From: Clostridiales bacterium
GTDB taxonomy: Bacteria > Bacillota > Clostridia > Christensenellales > UBA1242
Length of the DNA: 64,000 nucleotides
Reading direction: 5' to 3'
NCBI GenBank assembly: GCA_003524095.1
Contig: DOEE01000001.1
Coordinates: 62,001 to 126,000, forward strand
The notes beneath the pieces were generated by a model. It worked only from the letters and a program-made list of their open reading frames with translations. It was not told the DNA's origin and searched no databases. Both the position numbers and the translations under genes were made by a program. Of the stretch, positions 28,861 to 36,892 are shown piece after piece. Every line of letters starts with the position of its first letter. Position 1 is the first letter of the stretch.

Positions 28861-29508
28861 ATGAATAATCAAGAAAATGTAAAAATTCAAATTAGAGAAT
28901 TGGCAAAAAAATATAGAGAAGAGTTAAATTTACGAGTTTCTGAAAGGATAAAGGAAATGTCGGCAGATGATAATTCTCATTTTTTAGTATACAGAATATT
29001 AGGAATACCTTTTGAAGAAGGGATAAACATCGATATTTATCAAAATAAAGGTCGTTTCTTATATAAATATGCAGGTTCTTTTTTAGAACAGGCAACTATT
29101 ATGTGCTTTAAGGCAAAATTTCCAGAAGCACAAGAAAAAGTTATGATAAAAAATACTATTGGGAAACGGCCTAATGAATTTGAAATTGACTGTCTTGTTG
29201 ATAATAATGCTTGCGAAATAAAGTGGAGAGATGCAACAACAGATGGAGACCATATAACTAAAGAACATACTCGCATAAAGGTAATCAGTGATGCCGGGTT
29301 TAAACCTATAAGAATAATGTTTTATTATCCAAATCGTACTCAGGCAATTAGAATTCAAAAAACCTTAGAAACATTATATCATGGCATAGGTGGTGAATAT
29401 TATTTTGGTGATTCTGCTTGGCAGTATATACAAAAAGAAACTGAAATTGATTTACTTAAAATTTTGGAAGAAATTGCATTGGAGGTTGAAAATGAACAAT
29501 GCGATTAA
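28861..29508 (+). CDS. Type II restriction endonuclease, ApaLI-like
   Basis: 215 residues. The conserved stretch YRILGIPFEEG...IDIYQNKGRFLYKYAGSF is what I recognise from the ApaLI-like family (RE_ApaLI; ApaLI itself cuts GTGCAC). The catalytic PD-(D/E)xK-type site is likely EFEID (Asp 110) with CEIKW (Glu 119, Lys 121). An extended -10 (TGTTATAAT ending at 28831) and GGAGAG RBS precede ATG 28861. The 3' end overlaps the methyltransferase gene by 17 nt, as expected for a restriction-modification pair. Recognition sequence in this strain is inferred from family only. Confidence 0.78.
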   Translation: MNNQENVKIQIRELAKKYREELNLRVSERIKEMSADDNSHFLVYRILGIPFEEGINIDIYQNKGRFLYKYAGSFLEQATIMCFKAKFPEAQEKVMIKNTIGKRPNEFEIDCLVDNNACEIKWRDATTDGDHITKEHTRIKVISDAGFKPIRIMFYYPNRTQAIRIQKTLETLYHGIGGEYYFGDSAWQYIQKETEIDLLKILEEIALEVENEQCD

Positions 29509-30691
29509 TGGGGATTGCCTTATAGAATTAAAAAAAATTCAAGATAATAGTATCGATTTAATATATTTAGACCCACCATTCTATACTCAAAAGAAACAAA
29601 AATTAACAAAAAAAACAGATTTAAGTATTGAATGCTTTGAATTTGAAGATAGTTGGAAATCTATCAATGAATATTTGCAATATTTGAGAATTAGATTAAA
29701 AGAATGCAAAAGAGTTCTAAAGCTTACAGGCAGTATTTTCCTTCATTGCGACAGAAATGCTTGCCATTATTTAAAAACTATGATGGATGAAATTTTTGGG
29801 GAAAATAATTTTAGAAGTGAAATTATTTGGAGTTATAAAAGATGGTCTAATTCTAAAAAAGGATTATTAAACTCTCATCAAAATATATATTTTTATAGTA
29901 AAACAGATAAATATAAATTTAATACATTTTACACTTCCTATTCTTGCACTACAAATCTTGACCAGATTTTGCAAAACAGAATTAAAGATAAAGATGGCAT
30001 AACTACTTATCAAAAAAATGCAAATGGTCAGATTGTTGGTAACTTTAATAAAAAAGGTGTTCCTCTATCAGATGTTTGGGAAATTCCTTATTTAAATCCT
30101 AAAGCAAAAGAACGCAATGGATATCCAACGCAGAAACCTATTTTGCTTTTAGAACGGATAATAAAAATTACAACCGATGAAGGCGATATTGTATTAGACC
30201 CTTTCTGTGGAAGTGGAACTACTTTAGCTGCTGCAAAATTACTTAAAAGAAATTATCTTGGATTTGATTTGTCAACAAAAGCAATCGAATTGTGTAATAA
30301 AAGATTAAATGGCAAAATTATAAAAACGAATTCACAATTACTAGAAAAAGGAATACAAGAATATAATACAAAAAGCGAATCAGAATCGGAATTTATTCGT
30401 TTTGTTGGAGCTTTACCTGTTCAAAGGAATAAAGGTATTGATGCCATAATACCTGAACAAAAAAATAACAAAGTCATAGCAATTAAGTTTCAAAGGGAAA
30501 CCGAGTCGTTGACAGAATCAGTAGAATTATTAAATAAAGCTTGCAAAATAAAGGGTATTGATAATAAAATTCTGTTAGCTCTTGAAAGTCCAAAAACTCA
30601 GAATTTATTTGATGATTATGTTAATTTGAATACAGATGTAAAAATCTATACATCAATAAAAGACATTTTATTCAATTTGTTTAATCGTTAG
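29492..30691 (+). CDS. Type II DNA methyltransferase (beta class) with C-terminal Mrr-like extension
   Basis: 399 residues from ATG 29492, which has GGAGGT six bases upstream; a longer frame from 29390 runs through the nuclease gene and is not the start. Order of motifs is beta class: DLIYLDPPFYTQ (motif IV, residues 27-30 DPPF), then IVLDPFCGSGTT (motif I, SAM binding, about residue 235) and YLGFDLS. This protects sites cut by the neighbouring nuclease. The last ~100 residues (VQRNKGIDAII, AIKFQRETESL, IYTSIKDILF) form an extra domain resembling restriction-endonuclease-like folds seen at the end of some beta-class enzymes. Whether it methylates adenine-N6 or cytosine-N4 cannot be told. Confidence 0.88.
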   Translation: MNNAINGDCLIELKKIQDNSIDLIYLDPPFYTQKKQKLTKKTDLSIECFEFEDSWKSINEYLQYLRIRLKECKRVLKLTGSIFLHCDRNACHYLKTMMDEIFGENNFRSEIIWSYKRWSNSKKGLLNSHQNIYFYSKTDKYKFNTFYTSYSCTTNLDQILQNRIKDKDGITTYQKNANGQIVGNFNKKGVPLSDVWEIPYLNPKAKERNGYPTQKPILLLERIIKITTDEGDIVLDPFCGSGTTLAAAKLLKRNYLGFDLSTKAIELCNKRLNGKIIKTNSQLLEKGIQEYNTKSESESEFIRFVGALPVQRNKGIDAIIPEQKNNKVIAIKFQRETESLTESVELLNKACKIKGIDNKILLALESPKTQNLFDDYVNLNTDVKIYTSIKDILFNLFNR

Positions 30692-30716
30692 TGAATTGTA
30701 AAAATTAACAATTAGA

Positions 30717-30752
30717 AAAGAACTCTATTATTTTAAATAAAGTTCTTTTTTA
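30717..30752 (+). terminator. Terminator after the methyltransferase gene
   Basis: AAAAGAACT / AGTTCTTTT-type stem around an AT-rich loop (30717-30752) followed by T residues; modest strength. Confidence 0.55.
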
Positions 30753-30803
30753 TAACACATGCCCCAAAAGAGTCAACCCTTAAGGTTCGATTTAGTTCTT
30801 TAT

Positions 30804-30880
30804 TGGTGCATCTGTACGGACTCGAACCGTAAACCCTCAGTTCCGAAGACTGATGCTCTATCCAATTGAGCTACAGATGC
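30804..30880 (-). tRNA. tRNA-Arg (anticodon TCG)
   Basis: 77 nt including encoded CCA. Minus-strand acceptor GCATCTG pairs with CAGATGC; D-arm GCTC/GAGC; anticodon stem TCAGT/ACTGA with loop CTTCGGA (anticodon TCG); T-arm TACGG TTCGAGT CCGTA. Complete cloverleaf; reads CGA/CGN arginine codons. Confidence 0.96.
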
Positions 30881-31005
30881 AAATTGGGCATTTTTTGATG
30901 GGAAATGTCAAACCCGAGACAATCCATTTAGTAGACTATTGCCATCTTTTAATCTATGATTGCATAATAGATTATACACCCGTTTCTCTAGTAGTGCATA
31001 ATAGA

Positions 31006-31475
31006 TTAGGTCTCAATTTCTCTAACAATGTCAAATTTTAATTTATTAACTCTCTCTTCCAATTTCTTGTCTGTATAAGTGTCAATAATGGTTTTCAAAG
31101 TATTAATTATACTATCCAAATTATCTTCGTCAACCAGTTTGCTTCCGCATGGCAAATCATACTTAATTAGATAATATTTTCCATTAATGTTTTTCAGGTC
31201 AAAAGGAAACAATCTACAGTCGCTTGGACGTATGTCATAAACAGTACATCCATTTTTGTAAAAAGGACATACGCTATTAATACTTAGAATGTTATATGCA
31301 CTATCGTTTATCTTTTTGAAATATTTTTCGTATTCTTTTCCAACCCTTTTTAGCAAATATTTTTTTCTTCTGATGTGGCAATAATATTATCTATTCCATC
31401 GTCAAAGTCACAACAGCAATTCTTTTTAATTTTGCAAGCGGTACAGTGGTTGTAAGTACCTTCTTTTTTATCCAT
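31006..31475 (-). pseudogene. YkgJ-like Cys-cluster protein, frameshifted
   Basis: ATG 31475 opens MDKKEGTYNHCTACKIKKNC and runs through a CC(C) cluster to TSEEKNIC and a stop. One extra A would join it to the long open frame ending at 31006 (EEKKYLLKRVGKEYEKYF...). The break is in a 7-nt homopolymer (T-run 31360-31366 on the plus strand). The joined product has the CxxC...CC...CPFYKNGCTVYDIRPSDCRLFPFD pattern of the YkgJ zinc/iron-chelating family (about 155 residues), with eight or so conserved Cys. Either a recent mutation or a homopolymer sequencing error. Confidence 0.75.
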
Positions 31476-31488
31476 AAACACCCAGCAC

Positions 31489-32256
31489 TTAAACATTATA
31501 CATCGAATTAACGACTTTTGTAATGTCTGTTTTTCCGCCTGTCGTTAATAGATTGTACTGATTATTTTTAAACAAATAAGACTTTCCAAACATGGTTAGT
31601 TTCCCGTCTTTTTGCATGACATAATCTCCGTCAGAAAAGGCTACAAACGGACGATTTTTGCTATTAGGAATACTAATTTCATTTAGAATATTTTTTCCAT
31701 CCAAAACAAAATCCAAGCGCTCCAAAAAATGTGGCAAAACACTTAGTTTTGTAAGTCCCAAACCGTTTAAATATGTCTTGTAATTAGGGTCGATACTCTC
31801 GCCATCTTCTTCAGGTTCGGCATACACAATATCCGCCATGTTCATACTTCCGGCACTTGCACCAATTATTAAGGTATCTAAGCCATTTAGAATTTGTTTA
31901 AGATTAATATCTTTAAAAAACTTATTTTGAGTTGGGACATGTCCACCACACAAAAATATTAAATCTGCCGACTGTAATTTTTCTTTTGCTTGAGACTTGG
32001 TTCTATTATCCAAAACAAAATAATTTTCAAAAGGCAAAGTCATGGCAAAGGATTTAAAAATTACAGATGAATACATATCTGTCTTTTCGTAGTCTTCTGG
32101 CGAACTAGCAACAAAAACAAAGTTTTCTTGCTTTTTAAGATTGTTTTTTATACTATCCAAAATTTCATTTTGGTTTCCGAAATTTTTGGGTATTCGTACT
32201 CCATTTTCATCCTTATAATAGCAATCCAAAGTACTTGTCATTAGTAGTGTTTGCAT
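31489..32256 (-). CDS. Peptidase E-like (S51) class I glutamine amidotransferase-fold protein
   Basis: 255 residues. LIFLCGGHVPTQNKFFKDI and LDTLIIGASAGSMNMADIVY are the peptidase E signatures, with the nucleophile Ser in GASAGS replacing the Cys of amidotransferases. Later HFLERLDFVL supplies the expected His. Peptidase E releases N-terminal aspartate from dipeptides in the cytosol. Start ATG 32256 has TGGAG upstream. It lies just upstream of the broken YkgJ-like gene on the same strand (13 nt). Confidence 0.85.
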   Translation of the reverse strand: MQTLLMTSTLDCYYKDENGVRIPKNFGNQNEILDSIKNNLKKQENFVFVASSPEDYEKTDMYSSVIFKSFAMTLPFENYFVLDNRTKSQAKEKLQSADLIFLCGGHVPTQNKFFKDINLKQILNGLDTLIIGASAGSMNMADIVYAEPEEDGESIDPNYKTYLNGLGLTKLSVLPHFLERLDFVLDGKNILNEISIPNSKNRPFVAFSDGDYVMQKDGKLTMFGKSYLFKNNQYNLLTTGGKTDITKVVNSMYNV

Positions 32257-32322
32257 TTTGACTCCATATAATTTATATCAATTTCAAAAGTTTGTTTAAA
32301 ATTTTAATTAAACAGTTATTAT

Positions 32323-32658
32323 TTAAACTTCTTCTAAATACCTAATAATTTTTCCATGTTTCTTGGCATAATCTATTTCACTTTGTGTACTACTTCCTAT
32401 ATATCCATTTTTGTTAATCACAAAAATCTCATCTGCCATATCTATTTTTCTTTTGTGCATATCATCAAGCATTTCTTTGGTTTTTGTTAAAGTTCCTTCA
32501 CTCATATTTCCCCAAACTTCACTATCCCCACTATGTCCAAACAGACCCACCGAAATGACAATATTGCCCTCCAATGTCAGCCTTTTTTGAACCTGCAAAA
32601 ATTCGTCTTTAAACCGCGTACTTCCACATAGTGTTATAACTTTATATTTTCCTACCAT
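32323..32658 (-). CDS. Nucleoside 2-deoxyribosyltransferase-like protein
   Basis: 111 residues. KVITLCGSTRFKDEFLQVQKRLTLEG at the N-terminus and MADEIFVINKNGYIGSSTQSEIDYA near the end are the phosphate-loop and active-site (Glu) regions of the nucleoside 2-deoxyribosyltransferase/DUF4406 superfamily. Such proteins act in nucleotide salvage or, in phages and defence loci, in nucleotide-derived signalling; no specific role can be read here. Monocistronic, 66 nt upstream of the peptidase E-like gene. Confidence 0.78.
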   Translation of the reverse strand: MVGKYKVITLCGSTRFKDEFLQVQKRLTLEGNIVISVGLFGHSGDSEVWGNMSEGTLTKTKEMLDDMHKRKIDMADEIFVINKNGYIGSSTQSEIDYAKKHGKIIRYLEEV

Positions 32659-33122
32659 AATTATCCCAAAATACTAAAATTTGCACAATGCAATTTACAA
32701 AAATTTCAAATTGCACTCCAGTATTATACCAAAAAAACACAGATAAATCAACATTATTAATTACCAGAAAACAAATAATATTTTGATTAAAAAGTTTTTT
32801 AAATTACATCAATTAACATTGAAACCAATTTAATTAATACGCACCTGTTTTTAATTTGGTTTTTAAAAAATAATAAAAAATATGACTTGTCTAAACGCCA
32901 AACTTATGCTATACTCATTTTGTTGAACAAATACACAACTTTATCTCACACAAGTTTAACCAACCAAAATTGCAATATTCTTTTTTAAAATTATTTTTAA
33001 ATTTTTAAAAATCACCTTTTAATCTTGTACTTTAAAGCCTAAACAAGACAAGACTATTAAATCTAAACATATAAGTTTCAAAACAAACCCCATGTTCTCG
33101 TAGTAAAACGGATATTACGGCA
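32659..33122. other. 464-bp non-coding region left of the mobile region
   Basis: AT-rich, no supportable gene. Its right end (about 33088-33122) has a tRNA D-arm-like stretch, GTAAAACGGATATTAC, running into TTCCAAG at 33123-33129, which resembles the anticodon loop of tRNA-Gly(TCC). Confidence 0.5.
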
Positions 33123-33129
33123 TTCCAAG

Positions 33130-33271
33130 TATCGACTTGGGACTTGATAAAAATCGCTAAATCGTCTGAAATTAAGCATATTTTCAACCAGCATAAACAA
33201 CTGTAAAACGTACTTTGCACCAAAATTGCACCCAAAACAAATTAACCCAAATAACACCCCCCCCTTCATAT
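33130..33271 (+). repeat. Element left-end repeat, copy A (outer element)
   Basis: Begins TATCGACTTGGGACTTGATA and continues AAAATCGCTAAATCG, GAAATTAAGCATATTTTCAA. Copy B (33312-33457) starts TATCGCATTGAACAAGATAA and has the same AAAATCGCTAAA and GAAATTA.GCATA.TTTCAA blocks at the same distances. Similarity is strongest in the first ~58 nt, presumably integrase-binding DNA, and resumes at TCATATGTGG just before each tRNA. Confidence 0.8.
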
Positions 33272-33311
<40 letters not shown>

Positions 33312-33457
33312 TATCGCATTGAACAAGATAAAAATCGCTAAACTGCCCGAAATTACGCATAGTTTCAAATAGACAAAATCAATCAAGTAAATCAATTCCA
33401 CCCAAAAGTCACCGAAAATTAAAATCAACCCCAATAAACAATAAAAATCACTCATAT
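33312..33457 (+). repeat. Element left-end repeat, copy B (inner element)
   Basis: Starts TATCGCATTGAACAAGATAA directly after the CTCCTAAG core and ends TCATAT just before the intact tRNA-Arg. Aligned with copy A at 33130-33271. Confidence 0.8.
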
Positions 33458-33534
33458 GTGGGTATAGCTCAGCTGGATAGAGCGTCCGCCTCCTAAGCGG
33501 AAGGTCTGCAGTTCAAATCTGCATACTCACACCA
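33458..33534 (+). tRNA. tRNA-Arg (anticodon CCT), carried by the inner element
   Basis: 77 nt with encoded CCA. Acceptor GTGGGTA/TACTCAC, D-arm GCTC/GAGC, anticodon stem TCCGC/GCGGA with loop CTCCTAA, T-arm CTGCA TTCAAAT... closing correctly. It reads AGG. It replaces the tRNA-Arg(CCT) disrupted by insertion and itself again contains the CTCCTAAG core, so it is a potential new integration site. Confidence 0.96.
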
Positions 33535-33539
33535 ATTTA

Positions 33540-33566
33540 AACAGCTAAATGATGCTGTTTTTTTAT
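33540..33566 (+). terminator. Terminator after tRNA-Arg(CCT)
   Basis: AACAGC / GCTGTT stem followed by a T-run. Confidence 0.7.
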
Positions 33567-33620
33567 TTAACATATATACATTTGAAAATTTTTATGTTAT
33601 AATAAGAAAGTGAGGTATCT

Positions 33621-34577
33621 ATGTTAAAAACTGATGAACTAAAATCCTTTATAAAAACCACTTGTACAACAATTAAAGATAAACCAATTGATAATATGCA
33701 AATGGCTATTTATGCTTTTTCTCAAAAATATGATGAAAACCAAAATATCTTTAATTATCCTAGTTATAAAATAAATGTCACGGCGGACCAGATAAAATCT
33801 TACGCCCAAAATCTCTTATCAAAAGCAGCGTCCATTATAAATAAGTCCAGTGAAGTAAAAACTTTCAATTATAACAATAGTAAAACAGCAATCGATTTTA
33901 TTGATCTAGATAATTCACCATATTCTACCAAAATTGATGATTGTATATCAAAAATCTCAAATGCAGGCATTGTACGATTTTCTGACATTAAAAACATGGC
34001 AAATTGCATCGCTATACATATCAAATATGATGATCAAGATATTTATTTGTTCGCTAAAGGGGCCCCTTATGTAAAGACACCAAAATTTATATTTATGGTT
34101 GATGAAGATGAAGAATTAACAACACCAATATCTTATAATTTAAAATTTCCGATGTCTTTATCTGCATGTATTTTAAATAAAGATGTCTATCTTTTTGGAA
34201 GTTTGGTAGAATCAATATTTGGTTTTGAAAATAGCTTAAAAGAACAAATGAATGAAGCAATGGAAGAAATTTCGTCTGCAAATATATTTGACGACGAGTC
34301 TTTTTCTTTACTTAAGAAATTATCTTCTAAAGGTAAAAATTATTATTGCTATAACAATTTTGACAAAACAAAGTTAGATTCATTAAAAAACGGGAATTCG
34401 TATGCAAAGAAATTTTTAGAAAAATACAATATTGAAAAAAACAGTCAAGGACAATTAATCCTTGACAGCGAAGAAAAACAAAAAATAATGAACAAATTTC
34501 TTTGTAATGATTTAAAAAGAGATTATGTTAACATAGATCAAGTTTACGATGCTCCAGGAAACGATATTATTGATTAA
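33621..34577 (+). CDS. DUF4868-like protein, probable KwaB of a Kiwa-type defence pair
   Basis: 318 residues, cytosolic. The arrangement of a central beta-rich part (CIAIHIKYDDQDIYLFAK, then ISYNLKFPMSLSACILNKDVYLFGSLVESIFGFE) followed by a helical C-terminus ending DLKRDYVNIDQVYDAPG matches what I know of DUF4868/KwaB: the ..fD.i..ndeiyI.n...FE.if pattern. KwaB binds DNA and acts with the membrane protein KwaA against phages. An extended -10 (TGTTATAAT, near 33595) and GTGAGGT RBS precede ATG 33621. It is convergent with the KwaA-like gene (4-nt overlap of the 3' ends), not in one operon with it as in canonical Kiwa, so the call is tentative. Confidence 0.55.
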   Translation: MLKTDELKSFIKTTCTTIKDKPIDNMQMAIYAFSQKYDENQNIFNYPSYKINVTADQIKSYAQNLLSKAASIINKSSEVKTFNYNNSKTAIDFIDLDNSPYSTKIDDCISKISNAGIVRFSDIKNMANCIAIHIKYDDQDIYLFAKGAPYVKTPKFIFMVDEDEELTTPISYNLKFPMSLSACILNKDVYLFGSLVESIFGFENSLKEQMNEAMEEISSANIFDDESFSLLKKLSSKGKNYYCYNNFDKTKLDSLKNGNSYAKKFLEKYNIEKNSQGQLILDSEEKQKIMNKFLCNDLKRDYVNIDQVYDAPGNDIID

Positions 34578-35107
34578 AAACATATATCATCTTCAAATTC
34601 TCTAACCTTCATTGTTGAATTTAGAGCTATAGGAATATTTGTTAGATAGGTTTTGGAAACCACGCTATCAGTGGTTTCCTTTTTTAATTCAATATTATAA
34701 ATTTTCCAACCAAAAATTTCGATGAAAGGATTAAACAAGTATAAATTATTTTTAAAAAATAAAACGGCAATAATGAATATCATGATCACTGTAAAAACAA
34801 TAAGTCCAATATTGTCAAAGTTAAAAGCTATCAAAGGAAATATATTAGTTACTATAAAATTCAGAGAAGAAGTCCTATCTCTGGTTATTCTTACAATTGT
34901 GTATTCATTATCATCAAATGAGTATTTTTTTGATGTCTTTTTTATAATAGTAGTTAAAATTAACCCTGAAACAACTTGTAAACAAACAACCCCTATTAAA
35001 ATGCCACGTAATATCCATGAATATGAATCAATAAGACTTAAAATTAAAATATATACACCAAACGGTAAAAAATTGCTTAGAAAAGAAAATAATTTACTCC
35101 AAAACAT
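34574..35107 (-). CDS. Four-helix membrane protein, KwaA-like
   Basis: 177 residues: two N-terminal helices (FLPFGVYILILSLIDSY, ILRGILIGVVCLQVVSGLIL), a charged loop, two further helices, and the segment LYLFNPFIEIFGWKIYNIEL. The order TNIFPLI..., hydrophobic pair, NP...GxxIY is how I recognise KwaA, the membrane sensor of the Kiwa system. It lies tail-to-tail with the KwaB-like gene. The corresponding slot in the outer element (52342-53091) also holds a membrane-anchored protein of different sequence, so this position may be a cargo slot. Confidence 0.5.
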   Translation of the reverse strand: MFWSKLFSFLSNFLPFGVYILILSLIDSYSWILRGILIGVVCLQVVSGLILTTIIKKTSKKYSFDDNEYTIVRITRDRTSSLNFIVTNIFPLIAFNFDNIGLIVFTVIMIFIIAVLFFKNNLYLFNPFIEIFGWKIYNIELKKETTDSVVSKTYLTNIPIALNSTMKVREFEDDICF

Positions 35108-35158
35108 AGTTTACTCCTATAAAAATATTATAACATAAAAAATTTAAAATTGCACTAC

Positions 35159-36559
35159 TTACTCAAAGATTTTATTTATCTTTTCACTGGCGTGGATATC
35201 GCTATTTTGCAAGAAGTGTGAATAGAAGTCGCTTGTTGTGCTTGCTCTGGCGTGGCCTGCACGCGTTGAAACCGTCTTCATATCAACTCCAGCATTGAGT
35301 TGCAATGTGATATTGGTATGGCGCAGCGAGTGTAGTGTCACCTTTGGCAAGCCTGCTTTGTTTAAAATCTTATGCAACCAAACTATATATAGTCCAGGTG
35401 ATATCGGCTCGCCAGAATCTGTTGAGAACAATCGATCAATGGTTTCCCATCTATCGCCAAGATATGATTTGTGTTCTTGCCACCAAGTTTGATATTCTTT
35501 TAAATATGAAATCAAGTTTTCTGGCATTGAGATTGTTCTTTTTGATGTTTCTGTCTTTGGCTCTTTCGTAAATATTCCAAAGCCAGGTAATTCTTGCACA
35601 GAACGACATATTCTCATTGTGCCATTTTCAAAGTCAATATCTTTCCACTCAAGGCCACCAAGTTCACCGCGTCTAAGCCCCATATACAAAATTGTTAAAA
35701 TAGCAATGCGCCAACGCGGATTTATTTCTTCTTCTCGCAAATAGCGTTCCAATTCAATAGCCTCTTTATCATTAAGGATTTTTATTTCCTTTTTATATCC
35801 CTGTATAGGAGCAATGTATTCTTGGGAGGCAAAATTGTGTTCAATTAAGCCTTGACGCTTTGCACTCGCGAGTATTGTCGCAAGCGTGCGCTTTAGCTTT
35901 AATATTGTTTCTTTTGCATATGGATGACTGTCTATTTGAATTCTGAAATAATCATCAAATTTGATATTCAAAATCTCACACAACTTTTGAGCATTTGAAA
36001 CTAATATCCCATGTCCTGAAACCGCTGAAAAGTACGTAGATCTAGAAAAATCGTTTTCTCTTAATCTCTTGCACAAATCCACCGAATGCGACCTTACAAA
36101 TAGTTGTAAATCTTTAATAAGAAACGCTCGTTCCATTTGCACTTTATGGCTGCAAAGCTTGTCCAAGTATCCTTGTACTGTTATTGGCCTGATGTCTGCA
36201 AGTTTGATGTTTCCAAAGTATTCTTCAAACTTTCGCAGCGCATCTCTGCCTTTAATAAAGTAGTTAACCGAGCGCGTCATTTTAATCGTTTCAAGCCACT
36301 TGTATGCATATTCAATAAATGTGATAGAATCATCAACCATAATGTCGCCATTTAGTTGCTTTCTAAACTTGTCTTCAAATTCAATCTCAAGTCGTTTGAG
36401 TTCCTTTTCACATTGTCTCTCAGTTAGTTCTGCAGGTTTACGCCATGTCATAACTTTTGCCTCAAATTTTCCTGTTCGCAAGTTTTTTGCTTTAACCTGT
36501 ATGCGATAAGAAATATCACCATTTTGCAAAACATTCTTCTTTATACATCCCATAATCAC
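35159..36559 (-). CDS. Tyrosine recombinase / integrase of the inner element
   Basis: 466 residues. N-terminal arm-binding domain, a core-binding region, and a C-terminal catalytic domain: GLRRGELGGLEW (Arg 296), Lys in the KTETSKRTISM beta-hairpin, HSLRHTNI (His 410, Arg 413), GHARASTTSDFYSHFL (His 436, Tyr 446). Between residues about 150 and 205 the core-binding domain carries an insertion, FSRSTYFSAVSGHGILVSNA, that reads like an XRE-type helix-turn-helix. It faces the left element end, 1.6 kb away. A near-identical C-terminus (same DMKTVS.RAGH..ASTTSDFYSHFL core) survives at 53183-53355. Confidence 0.93.
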   Translation of the reverse strand: MIMGCIKKNVLQNGDISYRIQVKAKNLRTGKFEAKVMTWRKPAELTERQCEKELKRLEIEFEDKFRKQLNGDIMVDDSITFIEYAYKWLETIKMTRSVNYFIKGRDALRKFEEYFGNIKLADIRPITVQGYLDKLCSHKVQMERAFLIKDLQLFVRSHSVDLCKRLRENDFSRSTYFSAVSGHGILVSNAQKLCEILNIKFDDYFRIQIDSHPYAKETILKLKRTLATILASAKRQGLIEHNFASQEYIAPIQGYKKEIKILNDKEAIELERYLREEEINPRWRIAILTILYMGLRRGELGGLEWKDIDFENGTMRICRSVQELPGFGIFTKEPKTETSKRTISMPENLISYLKEYQTWWQEHKSYLGDRWETIDRLFSTDSGEPISPGLYIVWLHKILNKAGLPKVTLHSLRHTNITLQLNAGVDMKTVSTRAGHARASTTSDFYSHFLQNSDIHASEKINKIFE

Positions 36560-36564
36560 ACCTC

Positions 36565-36783
36565 CTAATTTATTTTTATTTGTTCCATTGGTAATGCATA
36601 TTCTTTACTTTGAAGGAAGGCGAGTAGTGAATCGAAGTCCACCATAACTTTACTTCCTGTTTTTACTGAACGAATTTTCTCGTTGTATGCAAGCATTCTA
36701 ATGAAGTAAGCAGTGATACTAGAATCAGGATCTTCATGCTTAATCATTTGTACAGCCTCGTTTATTGTTCTTATTCTTGTCAT
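36565..36783 (-). CDS. Excisionase-like small DNA-binding protein
   Basis: 72 residues, 5 nt upstream of the integrase gene. The sequence has the winged-helix HTH_17/excisionase look: INEAVQMIKHEDPDSSITAY, then IRSVKTGSKVMVDFDSLLAFL. It probably directs excision together with the integrase. Start ATG 36783 has GGAGG upstream. Confidence 0.75.
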   Translation of the reverse strand: MTRIRTINEAVQMIKHEDPDSSITAYFIRMLAYNEKIRSVKTGSKVMVDFDSLLAFLQSKEYALPMEQIKIN

Positions 36784-36892
36784 TAAAACCTCCTTGTGCT
36801 GTCCTTGACTGGAGCTTTTATGGTAGCAGTGATGTTACCTCTAAAATAATAAAAAGTCCAGACAATTTGCAGCTAAACTTAAAACTTATTTC

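Noticed and set aside
29390..29491. Upstream extension of the methyltransferase reading frame
   Set aside because: It runs through the end of the nuclease gene in another frame; ATG 29492 has GGAGGT at the right distance and the known N-terminus of the family.
30961..31008. 14-bp direct repeat TGCATAATAGATTA (30961-30974 and 30995-31008) beside tRNA-Arg(TCG)
   Set aside because: Considered as an attachment site, but neither copy matches the tRNA and no integrase or element is linked to it.
33127..33140. Small CCAAGT-ATCG-ACTTGG hairpin at the outer left core as a terminator
   Set aside because: No T-run follows, and it coincides with the integrase core position, so core-site symmetry explains it better.
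33032..33269. Two overlapping minus-strand frames of 63-67 codons in the left-end region
   Set aside because: No RBS, Cys/Phe-rich low-credibility composition, and they lie over the duplicated element ends and tRNA 5' half.
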